A stretch of 64,000 nt of DNA from Aestuariivita sp. (GCF_021404545.1 NZ_JAAWWD010000035.1:1-64000); one strand, 5' to 3'; counted from the stretch's first letter, positions 42,777 through 53,300 are shown. Numbers and translations: made by a program. Notes: a model not told the origin generated them from the sequence alone.

Positions 42777-43538
42777 TTAGGTGAACTGCTCGGAGATGAG
42801 CCGTTCCTCCAGACCGTGACCCGGATCAAAGAGGATGCGGTGTTCGATGGACGGCTCTGATCTGACCTCGACCCAGTCGACGTTTTCGACAGATTGGGAA
42901 TCCCCCTCGGCCATCACCGGGCGTTTGTCCGCCTCCAGCACATCGAACCGCACGCAGGCTCGTTTGGGCAAAAGCGCCCCGCGCCAGCGGCGTGGTCGGA
43001 ACGCGGCCACCGCCGTCAGCGCCAGCACGTCCGCCCCGATGGGAAGGATCGGCCCATGCGCCGAATAGTTATAGGCGGTCGACCCCGCCGGCGTGGCCAC
43101 CAACGCCCCGTCACAGACCAGTTCGGCCAGACGCAGGCGATCATCGACGGTGATCTTGAGTTTGGCCGCCTGCGGTCCTGCGCGCAAAAGCGACACTTCG
43201 TTTATTGCCAGGGCTTCATGGAGATGCCCATTTCGGTCCATCGCGCGCATCGAAAGCGGGTTAATGACCTCTTCTTCGGCTGCCTGGAGACGCTCCAGCA
43301 GATCGCTTTCGCCATAGGTATTCATCAAGAACCCGATGGTGCCGCGGTTCATCCCATAGACCGGCGCAGGCAGGTCTTGCGTGCCATGCAGCGTTTGCAG
43401 CATGAACCCATCCCCGCCCAGCGCCACGATGACATCCGCGTCCTGCGCCGGGCTGTCGCCATACCGCCCGATCAGCGCCGCGCGCGCGGTCTGCGCCACT
43501 GGCGCGTCACTGGCGAGAAACGCGATTTTCATAGACAT
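42777..43538 (-). CDS. nadK: NAD kinase
   Basis: NadK phosphorylates NAD to NADP. The 253-residue protein starts at ATG 43538 ([11 protein letters not shown]); the open frame further upstream overlaps the glyA promoter region and is unlike a protein. The catalytic GGDGFML motif is near residue 45, the NEVSLLR segment near 115, and the [16 protein letters not shown] motif near 150. Size and motifs match alphaproteobacterial NadK. It diverges from glyA. Confidence 0.94.
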   Translation of the reverse strand: MSMKIAFLASDAPVAQTARAALIGRYGDSPAQDADVIVALGGDGFMLQTLHGTQDLPAPVYGMNRGTIGFLMNTYGESDLLERLQAAEEEVINPLSMRAMDRNGHLHEALAINEVSLLRAGPQAAKLKITVDDRLRLAELVCDGALVATPAGSTAYNYSAHGPILPIGADVLALTAVAAFRPRRWRGALLPKRACVRFDVLEADKRPVMAEGDSQSVENVDWVEVRSEPSIEHRILFDPGHGLEERLISEQFT

Positions 43539-43708
43539 GGCAAAGGTTTCCGATCCTGCGCGCCTTGCGCCGAAACAATCACATGTTTCGTGCCTTGACC
43601 AGCCTTGCCGCCAAACCCGATCATTTCGTCGCTTTGACACCTTTTCGGTAGGTCCTGTTTCCGATAGGAAAGCGCCCAACCAACCGCTGCTTAGAGGGAG
43701 CACCCCCA

Positions 43709-45004
43709 ATGAACGCGCCACATCGTGATACCGGATTTTTTACCGAGCCTCTCGCCGAACGGGACCCCGAGATCTTTGGATCGATCCAGGATGAGCTGGG
43801 CCGCCAGCGCGACGAGATCGAGCTGATCGCGAGCGAAAACATTGTCTCGGCCGCGGTGATGGAGGCGCAAGGTTCGGTCATGACCAACAAATACGCCGAA
43901 GGGTATCCGGGGCGGCGCTATTACGGTGGGTGCCAGTTCGTGGATGTCGCCGAAAACCTGGCGATGGAGCGGGCTTGCAAGCTTTTTGGCTGCGGCTTTG
44001 TCAATGTGCAGCCCAATTCCGGCAGTCAGGCCAATCAGGGGGTGTTCCAGGCGCTGCTGCAACCGGGCGACACCATTCTGGGGATGAGCCTGGATGCGGG
44101 CGGCCACCTGACGCACGGTGCGAAACCCAACCAGTCGGGCAAATGGTTCAACGCGATCCAGTATGGTGTGCGCAAACAAGATAACATGCTGGACTACGAT
44201 CAGGTTCAGGCACTGGCCACCGAACACCAGCCCAAGATGATCATCGCGGGCGGGTCTGCCATCCCGCGCCAGATCGACTTTGCCCGGATGCGCGAGATCG
44301 CCGATAGCGTGGGTGCCTGGCTGCATGTGGATATGGCCCATTTCGCCGGTCTGGTTGCGGCGGGCGAGCACCCCTCCCCCTTCCCGCATGCGCATGTGGC
44401 CACGACCACAACACATAAGACCCTGCGCGGCCCGCGCGGCGGCATGATCCTGACCAATGACGAGGCGCTGGCCAAGAAATTCAACTCGGCCATCTTCCCC
44501 GGCATTCAGGGCGGACCGCTGATGCATGTTATCGCGGCCAAGGCGGTTGCCTTTGGCGAGGCGCTGCGGCCCGAGTTCAAGACCTACCAGCAGAACGTGA
44601 TCAAGAACGCCCAGGCGCTGAGCGATCAATTGATCAAGGGCGGGCTGGATACCGTGACCCACGGCACCGACACCCATGTGGTTCTGGTCGATTTGCGACC
44701 CAAAGGCGTCAAGGGCAATGCGACCGAAAAGGCGCTGGGGCGGGCCCATATCACCTGCAACAAGAACGGCGTGCCATTCGATCCTGAAAAACCGACCGTA
44801 ACAAGCGGGATCCGCCTGGGATCGCCCGCTGGCACCACACGCGGGTTTGGCGAGCCGGAATTCCGCCAGATCGCCGACTGGATCATCGAGGTTGTCGACG
44901 GGTTAGCGGCACATGGCGAAGACGGCAATGCCGAGGTCGAGGCCAAGGTCAAGGCCGAGGTTGCGGCCCTTTGCGCGCGCTTCCCCATCTACCCGATGCA
45001 CTGA
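43709..45004 (+). CDS. glyA: serine hydroxymethyltransferase
   Basis: GlyA converts glycine and methylene-tetrahydrofolate to serine and back. The 431-residue PLP enzyme shows [19 protein letters not shown], the PLP-lysine motif [14 protein letters not shown] near residue 233, and the [16 protein letters not shown] end segment. GAGGGAG lies before ATG 43709, and a TTTCC-GATA-GGAAA hairpin at 43658-43671 lies in the leader. It also serves the serine cycle whose other genes lie at 19.9-24.2 kb, but it is not linked to them. Confidence 0.97.
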   Translation: MNAPHRDTGFFTEPLAERDPEIFGSIQDELGRQRDEIELIASENIVSAAVMEAQGSVMTNKYAEGYPGRRYYGGCQFVDVAENLAMERACKLFGCGFVNVQPNSGSQANQGVFQALLQPGDTILGMSLDAGGHLTHGAKPNQSGKWFNAIQYGVRKQDNMLDYDQVQALATEHQPKMIIAGGSAIPRQIDFARMREIADSVGAWLHVDMAHFAGLVAAGEHPSPFPHAHVATTTTHKTLRGPRGGMILTNDEALAKKFNSAIFPGIQGGPLMHVIAAKAVAFGEALRPEFKTYQQNVIKNAQALSDQLIKGGLDTVTHGTDTHVVLVDLRPKGVKGNATEKALGRAHITCNKNGVPFDPEKPTVTSGIRLGSPAGTTRGFGEPEFRQIADWIIEVVDGLAAHGEDGNAEVEAKVKAEVAALCARFPIYPMH

Positions 45005-45135
45005 CACGGCCAGACCGGGGAAACTCGGAGGGCGGGCCCTGGCGCCTGCCCTTTTTCGTCTCCTGCTTACTTTTTTCGACGGAACCGCGAAACCGCTGCG
45101 TTTTACCCTTTGAGATCGACACAAGGGGGTGTCCC

Positions 45136-45309
45136 ATGCGCCGCACCATCAACGCAGGTCTTCCACTCACGGCTCTGGTCATTTGTCTGGGCGTGATCGC
45201 TTGGATTGCCACCAATTCTCCGGGCCAAACGGCCTCGGAACCGACGATCTGTCATGTGTCGATGTCGTGTCAGCTCGGCACTGTGGAGATCACCGTGCAA
45301 AGGATCTGA
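45136..45309 (+). CDS. small single-pass membrane or secreted protein
   Basis: The 57-residue product starts at ATG 45136 after AAGGGGG. A hydrophobic segment (LPLTALVICLGVIAWIAT) is followed by a short tail with two cysteines (TICHVSMSCQLG) that could form a disulfide in the periplasm. No family recognised. A strong ribosome-binding site and a plausible signal support a real gene. Confidence 0.5.
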   Translation: MRRTINAGLPLTALVICLGVIAWIATNSPGQTASEPTICHVSMSCQLGTVEITVQRI

Positions 45310-45352
45310 GCCACCGGTCGCCATCTCTCGGTATGGGGGATGTGCGGCCCAC

Positions 45353-45388
45353 GGCCGGGAGGGGGATGCCCCTTTTCTCCTCCCGGCC
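45353..45388. terminator. stem-loop between convergent genes
   Basis: GGCCGGGAGG (45353-45362) pairs perfectly with CCTCCCGGCC (45379-45388) around a 16-base loop. The loop itself holds GGGG-AT-GCCCC followed by TTTT. The element lies between convergent genes and could work in both directions, although neither outer arm is followed by a clean T-run. Confidence 0.5.
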
Positions 45389-45400
45389 CGAAACGGCGTC

Positions 45401-45775
45401 TTACAAAAACCCCCGCCACATCAGCACCGCGATCAGCAGTGCCACGACCGCAAGCAAGTTGAACGAGAGGCTCCCCAAGAGGGACAACACGCGGCCCTTG
45501 CGGGCGTCGGCCAGGTCAATGGCATTGAGGTGATCCAGAAGAGCCGCGCCAGATCGCTCCAGCCTGGCGAAATCCAGCGTCCGGCTCAGGCGCGGATGCG
45601 CGGCAAGCGGCTCTGCCTCCACCAGGACCCGCGCCTGCCGATACACCTTGCGAGGCAGCTGCGACCGGCTGCGCGCGACCAGCCGCGCAAAGGGGGCCGG
45701 GCGCAGATTCAGCTTTTGCTGCAACGCAGTGCTGATCGCGTCTATCTGGCGGCGGTATCGCTGCATATCATCCAT
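45401..45775 (-). CDS. hypothetical protein with C-terminal membrane anchor
   Basis: The 124-residue protein begins MDDMQRYRRQIDAISTALQQKL, with an amphipathic, Arg-rich N-terminal region, and ends with a single hydrophobic segment (LLGSLSFNLLAVVALLIAVLMW). It looks tail-anchored, with the N-terminal part in the cytoplasm. No known family. It is convergent with the small gene at 45136 and divergent from the hydrolase at 45854. Confidence 0.6.
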   Translation of the reverse strand: MDDMQRYRRQIDAISTALQQKLNLRPAPFARLVARSRSQLPRKVYRQARVLVEAEPLAAHPRLSRTLDFARLERSGAALLDHLNAIDLADARKGRVLSLLGSLSFNLLAVVALLIAVLMWRGFL

Positions 45776-45853
45776 CGGCCCCTCCTTTAGCGCCCGGCCC
45801 CTTCGGGCTCAATGCCTCTGGGCAAGTGCGGGGGCGGACGGTATCAGGGGGGC

Positions 45854-46615
45854 ATGTTGAACACCATCCTGCACGGCGCGTCCGGCGCCCATCCGCCGCT
45901 GATCATCGCGCATGGCCTTTATGGTTCGGCCCGCAACTGGGGCGTGATCGCCAAACGCCTGTCGGACACCCGCCAGGTGATCGCCGTGGATATGCGCAAC
46001 CACGGGCAAAGCCCCTGGAGCCAGAGCCACAGCTATGCCGATATGGCGGACGATCTGGCCGAGGTGATCGCCGCCCATGGCGGTCGGGCCGATGTGGTTG
46101 GACATTCCATGGGCGGCAAGGCAGCGATGATGCTGGCCTTGCACCACCCCAGGGCAGTGCAACGGCTGGTCGTGGCCGATATCGCGCCCGTGCCCTATGC
46201 TCACAGCCAGCTTCCCTTTATCGAGGCGATGCGCAAGGTCGATCTGTCCCGGGTCGAGCGGCGCTCGGATGCCGAGGCGCAACTGGCCGATCTGGGCGTG
46301 GACAAGGCCTTGCAGAGCTTTTTCACCCAATCGTTGGATGTGGCGGGCAAGTCCTGGCGGCTCAACCTCGATGCGCTTGCCGAAAATATGCCTGCGATCA
46401 TGTCCTTTCCCGAAACCGACGCCGCGTGGGATGGCCCGACCCTTTTTCTGTCGGGCGGTGCCTCGGAATACGTCACCATGGCGGATCGGCCGGGGATCAA
46501 GGCCCTCTTTCCGCAAGCCCGCTTTGCCAAGCTGCCGCGCGCGGGCCATTGGCTGCATGCCGATGATCCGCGCGGCTTCGAGGCGGCCGTGCGGGTTTTT
46601 CTGACCACCGATTGA
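45854..46615 (+). CDS. alpha/beta-fold hydrolase (YbfF-like esterase)
   Basis: The 253-residue protein has a typical alpha/beta-hydrolase layout: oxyanion loop HGLYGSARNW near residue 20, nucleophile elbow VVGHSMGGKAAMMLAL near residue 90, and the late catalytic His in LPRAGHWLHADDP. DMRNHGQSPW is family-typical. It resembles the acyl-CoA thioesterase/esterase YbfF. The start ATG 45854 has GGGGGG just upstream. Substrate unknown. Confidence 0.88.
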   Translation: MLNTILHGASGAHPPLIIAHGLYGSARNWGVIAKRLSDTRQVIAVDMRNHGQSPWSQSHSYADMADDLAEVIAAHGGRADVVGHSMGGKAAMMLALHHPRAVQRLVVADIAPVPYAHSQLPFIEAMRKVDLSRVERRSDAEAQLADLGVDKALQSFFTQSLDVAGKSWRLNLDALAENMPAIMSFPETDAAWDGPTLFLSGGASEYVTMADRPGIKALFPQARFAKLPRAGHWLHADDPRGFEAAVRVFLTTD

Positions 46616-46618
46616 GAG

Positions 46619-47011
46619 CTACATACCGGGATCGGTGCCTTCGATGACGGGGCCGCCCCCTTCGATCCAGTCCTTGAGACCACCGAGGTTATAGACCTCC
46701 GCATAGCCCATATCCTTGAGCACCTTTCCTGCCAGCGCAGCACGCCCGCCGCTGGCACAATGCAGGATCACCACCCGGTCCGGGCGCAGTTCGGCATCGG
46801 CATAGGGCGATGCGGGATCGGCCCGAAACTCCAGCATGCCACGCGACACATGATGCGCCCCTTGCGCGCGGCCTGTGGTCTGCAACTCATTGGCATCGCG
46901 AATATCCAGCAGCAACGCGCCTTGGTCCATCTTTGCCCGCGCATCCGCAGCGCTGATCCCGGGGACGGCGGCGTTCGCGGCCTCCAGCATCTCTTTGAGT
47001 GTCATCGACAT
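46619..47011 (-). CDS. rhodanese-like domain protein
   Basis: The 130-residue single-domain protein has LLDIRDANELQTTGRAQGAHHV and the active-site loop ILHCASGGRAALAG with the thiosulfate-type cysteine. It has no signal peptide, so it should be a cytoplasmic sulfurtransferase. It is convergent with the hydrolase gene, three bases apart, and not linked to the sulfide operon. Confidence 0.88.
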   Translation of the reverse strand: MSMTLKEMLEAANAAVPGISAADARAKMDQGALLLDIRDANELQTTGRAQGAHHVSRGMLEFRADPASPYADAELRPDRVVILHCASGGRAALAGKVLKDMGYAEVYNLGGLKDWIEGGGPVIEGTDPGM

Positions 47012-47129
47012 GTCGTCTCCCTTGTGTTGTTCGCGCTACATTAAACGGGGTAGAGGGCAACGCCAACCGTGCCGCTTGCGCAAAAAGGCCGGGCTTTTTA
47101 GTCTGACCGAAATCCAAGGGGGATACAGG

Positions 47130-47696
47130 ATGACCATTTTCAAGATCGCAGCGGCCCTTATGGCGCTGATGGTGGCGCAGACGGCGCTGGCCGGGCCTTT
47201 GAAACTCGAACCGGCAAATCCACAGCCAAGCGGGCTCAAACCCGGCCTCGCGGTTGTCTATGCCTTTCCCAATGATGTCAAAACGCTCTCACAGGCCGAC
47301 CAGGCGCTGAAATCGGCCAAGCCTGGGCGGCCGCTGGAGGGCCTGGACTATTGGGACACCGAAGAAGGCGGCGAAACACTCACCTCCGGCCAGGCATTGC
47401 GTGTGGTGGCGGGCATCAGCGGCTATGTCCGATTCGATGCACCTGGCATCTACACCGTGGATTTTCTGTCCAATGACGGGCTGCGCGCCTTTATCGGCGG
47501 CAAGAAGGTGGCCGTGATTGATGAGCGCACACCCTGCGAACCCGGACCCGCGACCGAGGTCGAGGTTCCGGTTTCAGGATGGTATGCGCTCAAGGCTGTC
47601 TATTTCCAGCGTGCGGGCACCGCGTGTTTGCATATGCGCGCCGCGCCGCAAGGCAGCGCGCCGGACTGGATGCCCAACGCGGCCTTCGGTCACTAG
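47130..47696 (+). CDS. secreted PA14-like domain protein
   Basis: The 188-residue product starts at ATG 47130 after AAGGGGG. It has a Sec signal (MTIFKIAAALMALMVAQTALA) and then a beta-rich domain with SGYVRFDAPGIYTVDFLSNDGLRAFIGGKKVAVID and GWYALKAVYFQRAG, which matches the PA14 pattern seen in glycan-binding proteins. Two cysteines may form a disulfide. It is a single small domain and not fused to an enzyme. Carbohydrate binding is inferred. Confidence 0.7.
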   Translation: MTIFKIAAALMALMVAQTALAGPLKLEPANPQPSGLKPGLAVVYAFPNDVKTLSQADQALKSAKPGRPLEGLDYWDTEEGGETLTSGQALRVVAGISGYVRFDAPGIYTVDFLSNDGLRAFIGGKKVAVIDERTPCEPGPATEVEVPVSGWYALKAVYFQRAGTACLHMRAAPQGSAPDWMPNAAFGH

Positions 47697-47869
47697 GCCA
47701 GTTTGCGGGCGATCGCGTAAGACACGGGAAAACCCGCGACAAACCCAACACTCGCGGTGACCAGTATCGGAACCAGCGTATCATAACCCATTGAAAGGGC
47801 GAAAATAACACCGATACCCGCAAGGGTAGAGCCGATGAATATATGCAGGATCAATAGTAACGGAAGCAT
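47693..47869 (-). CDS. small two-helix membrane protein
   Basis: The 58-residue product starts at ATG 47869 with GGAGAGGGG upstream. It has two hydrophobic helices (LPLLLILHIFIGSTLAGIGVIFAL and TLVPILVTASVGFVAGFPV) and ends in IARKLA. It overlaps the end of the PA14-like gene by four bases on the opposite strand. No family recognised with confidence. Confidence 0.65.
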   Translation of the reverse strand: MLPLLLILHIFIGSTLAGIGVIFALSMGYDTLVPILVTASVGFVAGFPVSYAIARKLA

Positions 47870-47943
47870 GTCCCCTCTCCACGTATCTGACGATGCGCGA
47901 CTGTTACGGCATCCCAAGCCCCGAAACCTTGATCCAGGTCAGA

Positions 47944-48228
47944 TCAGTGGCGGTCCAGATGCTGCGCCAAGCAGGCAATCTCGAGATTGCGGAAGGCTTG
48001 TTTTCCTCCGCAGAAATCCGGCGTTCCGGGGCGCCCGGCCTCGCACCAGCAGCGGCACCGCCCGGGCGTCGGGCAGCGCACACAGGCCAGGAATGTCTCG
48101 CGAAGCTCGTCGAGAACCTGAGTGGCGTCCTCTGGGGTCGGCTCCAGCCCCAGATGGTGCAGCATTCCCTCATGCGCATCCAGGCACCGTCGTGCCCCTC
48201 GCGCCATGCTGTTCAGGCAAATTGACAC
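47944..48228 (-). CDS. DUF6455-like cysteine-rich small protein
   Basis: The 94-residue protein begins at GTG 48228 with GGAGGGGG upstream. It has several cysteines in the order ACVRCPTPGRCRCWC, then GTPDFCGGKQAF, then IACLAQH, a pattern of DUF6455 proteins in Rhodobacteraceae, which often lie near oxidative or electron-transfer genes. Metal binding is likely but unproven. A near-perfect inverted repeat lies just upstream (48243-48262). Confidence 0.75.
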   Translation of the reverse strand: MSICLNSMARGARRCLDAHEGMLHHLGLEPTPEDATQVLDELRETFLACVRCPTPGRCRCWCEAGRPGTPDFCGGKQAFRNLEIACLAQHLDRH

Positions 48229-48536
48229 ATTCCCCCTCCCGTATGTCAGCTTTGGCTTACATCTTGTACGGCGGCATGCGGATAACGGATCACAGGAAAT
48301 CTACATTATTTGGGTTTGGGACATGGCCAGGTCCTGCGTTGGGTCCACACGGCCCGCAGCAGCGCCGTTTGGCTCACATACCCGCTGCCTCATACGCCGA
48401 AAGAATGACGATCCGATTTCAGAGCCCGGAGATGAGAGGCCCAGGCTAAGTGGATCTCAGAACACACCGTCTGCGGTCTGCCCAAGCCCACACGGTACGT
48501 TCAGCCAAGCGCAACGGTCTAGTTGCCCGGCGATGC
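48229..48536. other. intergenic region with an inverted repeat, no supported gene
   Basis: ATGTCAGC (48243-48250) and GCTTACAT (48255-48262) match at seven of eight positions around TTTG. They lie 15-34 bases upstream of the DUF6455 start and may be an operator. The rest shows no believable coding frame. The region is also the 3' side of the tetR gene. Confidence 0.45.
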
Positions 48537-49181
48537 TTACGACGAATGCGAGGCCTCGCCCTCAGCCGACAGTAAGTTCAGGATCGCGTTGATATGCCCT
48601 TCCCTCAAGGCATCGACGGGAAAATGCTCCTCCAGATCGTCAAAGCTTGCGAACATCTCGCGCGACAGCGACAGGGTGACGATCGGGCCGAAAACCATCT
48701 GGAAAATATGCTTGGGATCGACCTGTTTGAACGTGCCGGACGATTGGCCTTGCTCGATGATGCGCCACAGGAAGTCCTGCTGCGGCACGATATAGTCATC
48801 GTGAAACGACCGCGCGACATTGGGAAAGGTGCGCGAGACCTCGGCGATCAGCGGCGACATCCGCCCGACCGGGCACGAGACGATGGTATCGTAGCTGACC
48901 CTCAGACAGGCGCGGATCTTGTCGGCGTCACTCAGGTCCGTGCGATCGGCAATCTCCTGCAAGGCATCGAGCGCCGAGCCATAGCCATAGGTCACACAGG
49001 CGATAAACAGATCATCCTTTCCGGTGAAATGATGATAGAGCGTCGCCTTGGTGATCCCGCAGGCCTTTGCGATCGCACTCATCGACGTGCCCGAGAACCC
49101 CTTTTCCAGGAACAGTTGCATCGCTGTTTCAATAATCCGGGACCGCCGGTCACCAATTGAGGTCTCTTCTGTTTCGGCCAT
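48537..49181 (-). CDS. TetR/AcrR-family repressor of the RND operon
   Basis: From ATG 49181 the product is 214 residues, with an N-terminal TetR HTH (SRIIETAMQLFLEKGFSGTSMSAIAKACGITKATLYHHF, residues 13-51) and a C-terminal ligand domain. It diverges from the HlyD-RND operon with a palindromic operator between, so it probably represses the operon and itself until a toxic ligand binds. The ligand is unknown. Confidence 0.9.
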   Translation of the reverse strand: MAETEETSIGDRRSRIIETAMQLFLEKGFSGTSMSAIAKACGITKATLYHHFTGKDDLFIACVTYGYGSALDALQEIADRTDLSDADKIRACLRVSYDTIVSCPVGRMSPLIAEVSRTFPNVARSFHDDYIVPQQDFLWRIIEQGQSSGTFKQVDPKHIFQMVFGPIVTLSLSREMFASFDDLEEHFPVDALREGHINAILNLLSAEGEASHSS

Positions 49182-49211
49182 TGACGTTTCTCTGCTTGCC
49201 TCTATGTCCCT

Positions 49212-49225
49212 ACCGAACGGTCGGT
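49212..49225. promoter_or_regulatory. TetR-type operator
   Basis: ACCGAACGGTCGGT is palindromic at its outer and central bases and closely resembles AcrR/TetR operators. It lies midway between the divergent tetR and hlyD starts (31 bases from tetR, 30 bases from hlyD), so one bound dimer could block both promoters. Confidence 0.75.
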
Positions 49226-49254
49226 TGAGGTGTAGATAGGAAGGGTCCTGAACG

Positions 49255-50319
49255 ATGCAACCTTGGTTCAAATCGGCGGCATTGGCCATAGCGTTGGGTT
49301 TGCCGGTTCAGGGAACCGCCGATCAAGCGGCAGGTGATCGGGCGGCGGTCTTCGTCGAAACCACCCGTGTGGCACAGGTCGGCGCACATGCCTCTCGGCA
49401 GTTCTTTGGTCAGATCGCGGCCCTTGAAACGGTCAGCATGTCCTTCGAAGTCAGCGGATATCTGACAGAGCTGACCGCGCGGGAGGGGCAAATGGTGGCG
49501 CAGGGCACCCGGCTGGCGCGTCTCGATCCCGCCCCCTTTCAGCGCGCGGTCGAGCGGGCCGAGCTTGAGTTGGCTCAGGCCGAACGCGCATTGATCCGCG
49601 CGCGCGCCCTGGCCGAGCGCAACGTCGCCTCTGCCGTACAGGCCCAAGATGCCGAAACCGCGCGGGATCTGGCCGAAGTGGCCCTGCGCGAAGCCCATGA
49701 CGCCTTGCATGATGCCGAAATCGCGGCCCCGTTCGACGGGTTGATTGCGGAACGGATCGGCACGACATTCAGCACCATCGAGCCCGGCCAGCCCATCCTG
49801 CGTCTGCACAACATGTCAGAAATCCGGGTCGAGTTCGATTTGCCCGAACGGGTTCTTGCCCAGATAGGCGATCCGTCCACGGTCGTCTTCACAGGCCAGC
49901 TCACCGGAACCGACACGAGGCTGCCGCTGGAATTTCGCGAGTTCCAGGCCGAAACGGTGACCATCGGCCAGAGCTATACCGTGTCTTTGGCGGTCGAGAC
50001 GCCTCAGGCGAACCTGCTGCTGCCCGGCCGGACCTTGATCGTGCAAGCGACCCTGCCTGTGTCGGGCGATGCGGTCCGGTTGCCCGCCACCGCCATCGCG
50101 TCAGCCCCTGATGGGCAGCGGTATGTCGTGATCGTCGACCCGACAGGCGCTGAGTTGAGGGCGCGCCACCATCCGGTCGGGCTGGCTTCGTCCGATGGGA
50201 CGACGTTCACTACGCAAGATCTGCAACCCGGCACCGAGATTGTTGCCATCGGTGCGCATCTCATCGCCGATGGACAGCCCATCAAACGCTTTGACGGCCT
50301 CACGCAGCAGGGGCTTTGA
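49255..50319 (+). CDS. RND efflux periplasmic adaptor (HlyD/AcrA family)
   Basis: The 354-residue protein has a Sec signal (WFKSAALAIALGLPVQGTA) and the adaptor layout: a lipoyl half (MSFEVSGYLTELTAREGQMVAQGTRLARLD), a coiled-coil hairpin (AVERAELELAQAERALIRARALAERNVASAVQ), the second lipoyl half with AEIAAPFDGLIAERIG, and a beta-barrel and membrane-proximal part. It links the inner-membrane pump to an outer-membrane channel. No TolC-like gene follows; it must come from elsewhere. The pump gene starts four bases later. Confidence 0.93.
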   Translation: MQPWFKSAALAIALGLPVQGTADQAAGDRAAVFVETTRVAQVGAHASRQFFGQIAALETVSMSFEVSGYLTELTAREGQMVAQGTRLARLDPAPFQRAVERAELELAQAERALIRARALAERNVASAVQAQDAETARDLAEVALREAHDALHDAEIAAPFDGLIAERIGTTFSTIEPGQPILRLHNMSEIRVEFDLPERVLAQIGDPSTVVFTGQLTGTDTRLPLEFREFQAETVTIGQSYTVSLAVETPQANLLLPGRTLIVQATLPVSGDAVRLPATAIASAPDGQRYVVIVDPTGAELRARHHPVGLASSDGTTFTTQDLQPGTEIVAIGAHLIADGQPIKRFDGLTQQGL

Positions 50320-50323
50320 TCCA

Positions 50324-53300
50324 ATGCAGATCGCAGGGTTCTCGATTGAGAAACCCCTCTATACCTGGATCCTGATCCTGTTTTGTGTCTTTGGTGGGGC
50401 CGCGGGCTATATCAGTGTCGGCAAGCTTGAAGACCCGGTCTTCACGCTGAAATCGGCGCTGATCGTCACCTCCTATCCGGGGGCCACGGCATCGGACGTC
50501 GCTATCGAAGTGTCCGAGGTGCTGGAAGCGGAAATCCAGCAAATGGACGAGGTGGATTTCATCACCTCCAACAACACGCCCGGTCTGTCGGTGATCGAGG
50601 TCACAATCAAGGACACCTATGACGGGACAGAACTGCCGCAGGTCTGGGACGATATGCGTGACCGGGTGGCCGATGCGGTCCCGAACCTGCCGCCAGATGC
50701 GCTGACGCCGACGGTCAACGACAGTTTTGGCGACGTCTACGGGCTGCTTTATGCGGTCAGCGCACCGGGCTATTCGGATGCTGCCGTCTGGGACATGGCC
50801 ACATTTCTCAGACGCGAACTGCTGACGGTGGACGGCGTGGCCAATGCCGAAGTGCTGGGCCTGCCCGAAGAGGCGATCTTTGTCGAACCCGCAAGCCAGA
50901 GCCTGACCAGCTTCGGCGTGCCGCCTGAGGTGATCATCGGTGCGGTCTCGGCGGCCGATGAGGTCGTTGCTACCGGCACCGCCGATAATGGCCGTCAGGA
51001 TGTGCGCATCAATGCCCCCGCGCCCGATGACAGTGTCGGAGAGATCGGCGCACTGACCTTTGGGTTTCAAGGTCAGGTGATCAACCTGACGGACGTCGCA
51101 GACGTCTATCGCGGGCGCGTCGATGCCCCCCGCCAGATCATCCGGCATAACGGGATTGAGGCGTTCACGATCGGGGTCGCAGGCCTCACCTCCGAGAACA
51201 TCGTGACCGTCGGTCAGCGGGTCGAGGCTCGTCTGGCCGAGATTACCGCGCTCCTGCCCGCGGGCGTCACGCTTGAGCCGGTCTATGAGCAGCACCGCGT
51301 CGTGGACGCGGCCAACCGCGATTTTCTGCGCAATCTGGTGATGTCGGTCAGCGTGGTGATCGGTGTTCTGGCCCTCTTCATGGGCTGGCGCGCGGCGATT
51401 GTGGTGGGCGGCTCGCTCCTGCTGACGGTCAGTTTTACGTTCTTTTTCATGAGCCTGCTGGACATCAAGGTCGAGCGGATCAGCCTGGGCGCCCTGATCA
51501 TCGCCATGGGTATGCTGGTCGACAACGCGATTGTCGTGGCAGAAGGCATGCAGGTTCAGATGCGACGCGGGCGCAAGGCCATTGATGCCGCAAATGAGGT
51601 TGCACGCCGCACCCAGGTGCCCTTGCTTGGAGCAACGGTTATCGGGATCATGGCGTTTGCGGGGATCGGGCTGAGCCCCGACAGCTCGGGCGAGTTCATG
51701 ATTTCGCTCTTTGCGGTGATCTCGATCTCGCTGATGCTGTCGTGGGGTCTGGCCGTGACCGTCACGCCCTTGCTGGCCAGCTATTTCTTCAGGACCGAGG
51801 CTGACAATCCAGGCGCGGATCCATATGACACACTCTTTTTTCGGGGCTACGCGGCGGTGGTGCGCGGCGCATTGCGCGCACGCTGGCTGGTCATCGTCGC
51901 GCTGATCGGAGCCATGGCTAGCGGGATCGGCGCGATGGGGTTTGTCAAACAGCAGTTCTTTCCGCCGGCCACCACGCCGATCTTCTATCTCAACTACAAA
52001 GCCGCACAGGGGACATCGATCCGCGCCGCAAGCGAGGATCTGGCCGTGATCGAGCGCTGGTTGCTGGACCATCCCATGGTCGAGGCCGTGACAACCACCC
52101 TTGGCGCCAGCATGACACGTTACGTTCTGACCTATACGCCCGAAGATCCAGACCCGTCTTATGGCCAGCTTGTGGTGCGGGTGACCGACCAGTCCGAGAT
52201 GGCAGCACTAAAGGAGGATCTGACCGCCTTTGCCGATCGCGCCGTGCCCTGGGCCGAAACCCGGGTCCAGCAGATCATCTATGGCCCGCCGGTGGGTGCG
52301 GATGTCGAGCTGCGGCTCTCGGGCCCCGATCCGGCCGTCCTGCGCAGCCTCGCGGCCGAGGCCCAGGCGCTTCTGGAGACCGAGACCGACCTTCTGATGA
52401 CCGAACGCACCAACTGGCGCGAGCCAGAATTGGACACACGGCCAATCTTTGCCGCCGACCGGGCACAGGCGCTGGGGATCAGCCGGTCGGACGTATCGCA
52501 GGCCATCGCACTGGCCACCGATGGGCTGCGCGTGGGTACGTTCCGCGAGAACGACAGGCTGGTGCCGATCTTCATCCGCACGCCAGACGCCGAGCAAAGC
52601 CATACAGGATTTCTGCTGGATCAGCCGATCTACGCCCCCACGCCGGGCCGGTACACCAGCCTGGCACAGGTCATTGACGGGTTCGATGTGGTCACCCGCA
52701 ACACCCTGATCCAGCGCCGGGACCGGACCCCGACAATCAGCGTTCAGGCGTTTACCGTGCCCGGTGTTCTGCCTCCGCAGGCCTTTGCCGAGATACGCGC
52801 ACCTATCGAGGCGATGCCCCTTCCCCCCGGTTACCGCATGGAATGGGGCGGTGAATTTGAGAGTGCAAGCACCGCGCAGGTCAGCCTGGGCCGCCAGATG
52901 CCGCTGGCGTTTGGAACAATGCTTCTGATCACGGTTCTGCTCTTTGGTAAGCTGCGGCAGACGGCTGTGATCTGGACTGTGGTTCCGATGGCGGTGACGG
53001 GTGTGGGCCTGGGCCTTTTGTTCACCGGCCTGCCGTTCAGCTTTACCGCGCTTTTGGGTCTGCTGAGCCTGTCGGGCATGCTGATCAAGAACGCCATCGT
53101 GCTGGTCGAAGAGATCGACGCTCAAAAAAGGGAAGAGGGGTTGCCTCAATCAGAAGCAATCGTGACGGCGTCCGTCAGTCGCCTGCGCCCCGTGGTTCTG
53201 GCCGCCGCGACCACGATCCTGGGGATGGTGCCGCTCTTGAGCGACGCCTTTTTTGCTTCGATGGCAGTGTCGATCATGGCCGGGTTGGGCTTTGCATCGC

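Noticed and set aside
43634-43667. Sigma-70 promoter before glyA (TTGACA at 43634)
   Set aside because: No acceptable -10 box is found at 16-18 bases; the -35 match alone is not enough.
50300-52072. Long minus-strand open frame inside the RND pump gene
   Set aside because: It is antisense to a clear RND transporter and has no ribosome-binding site or family motif.
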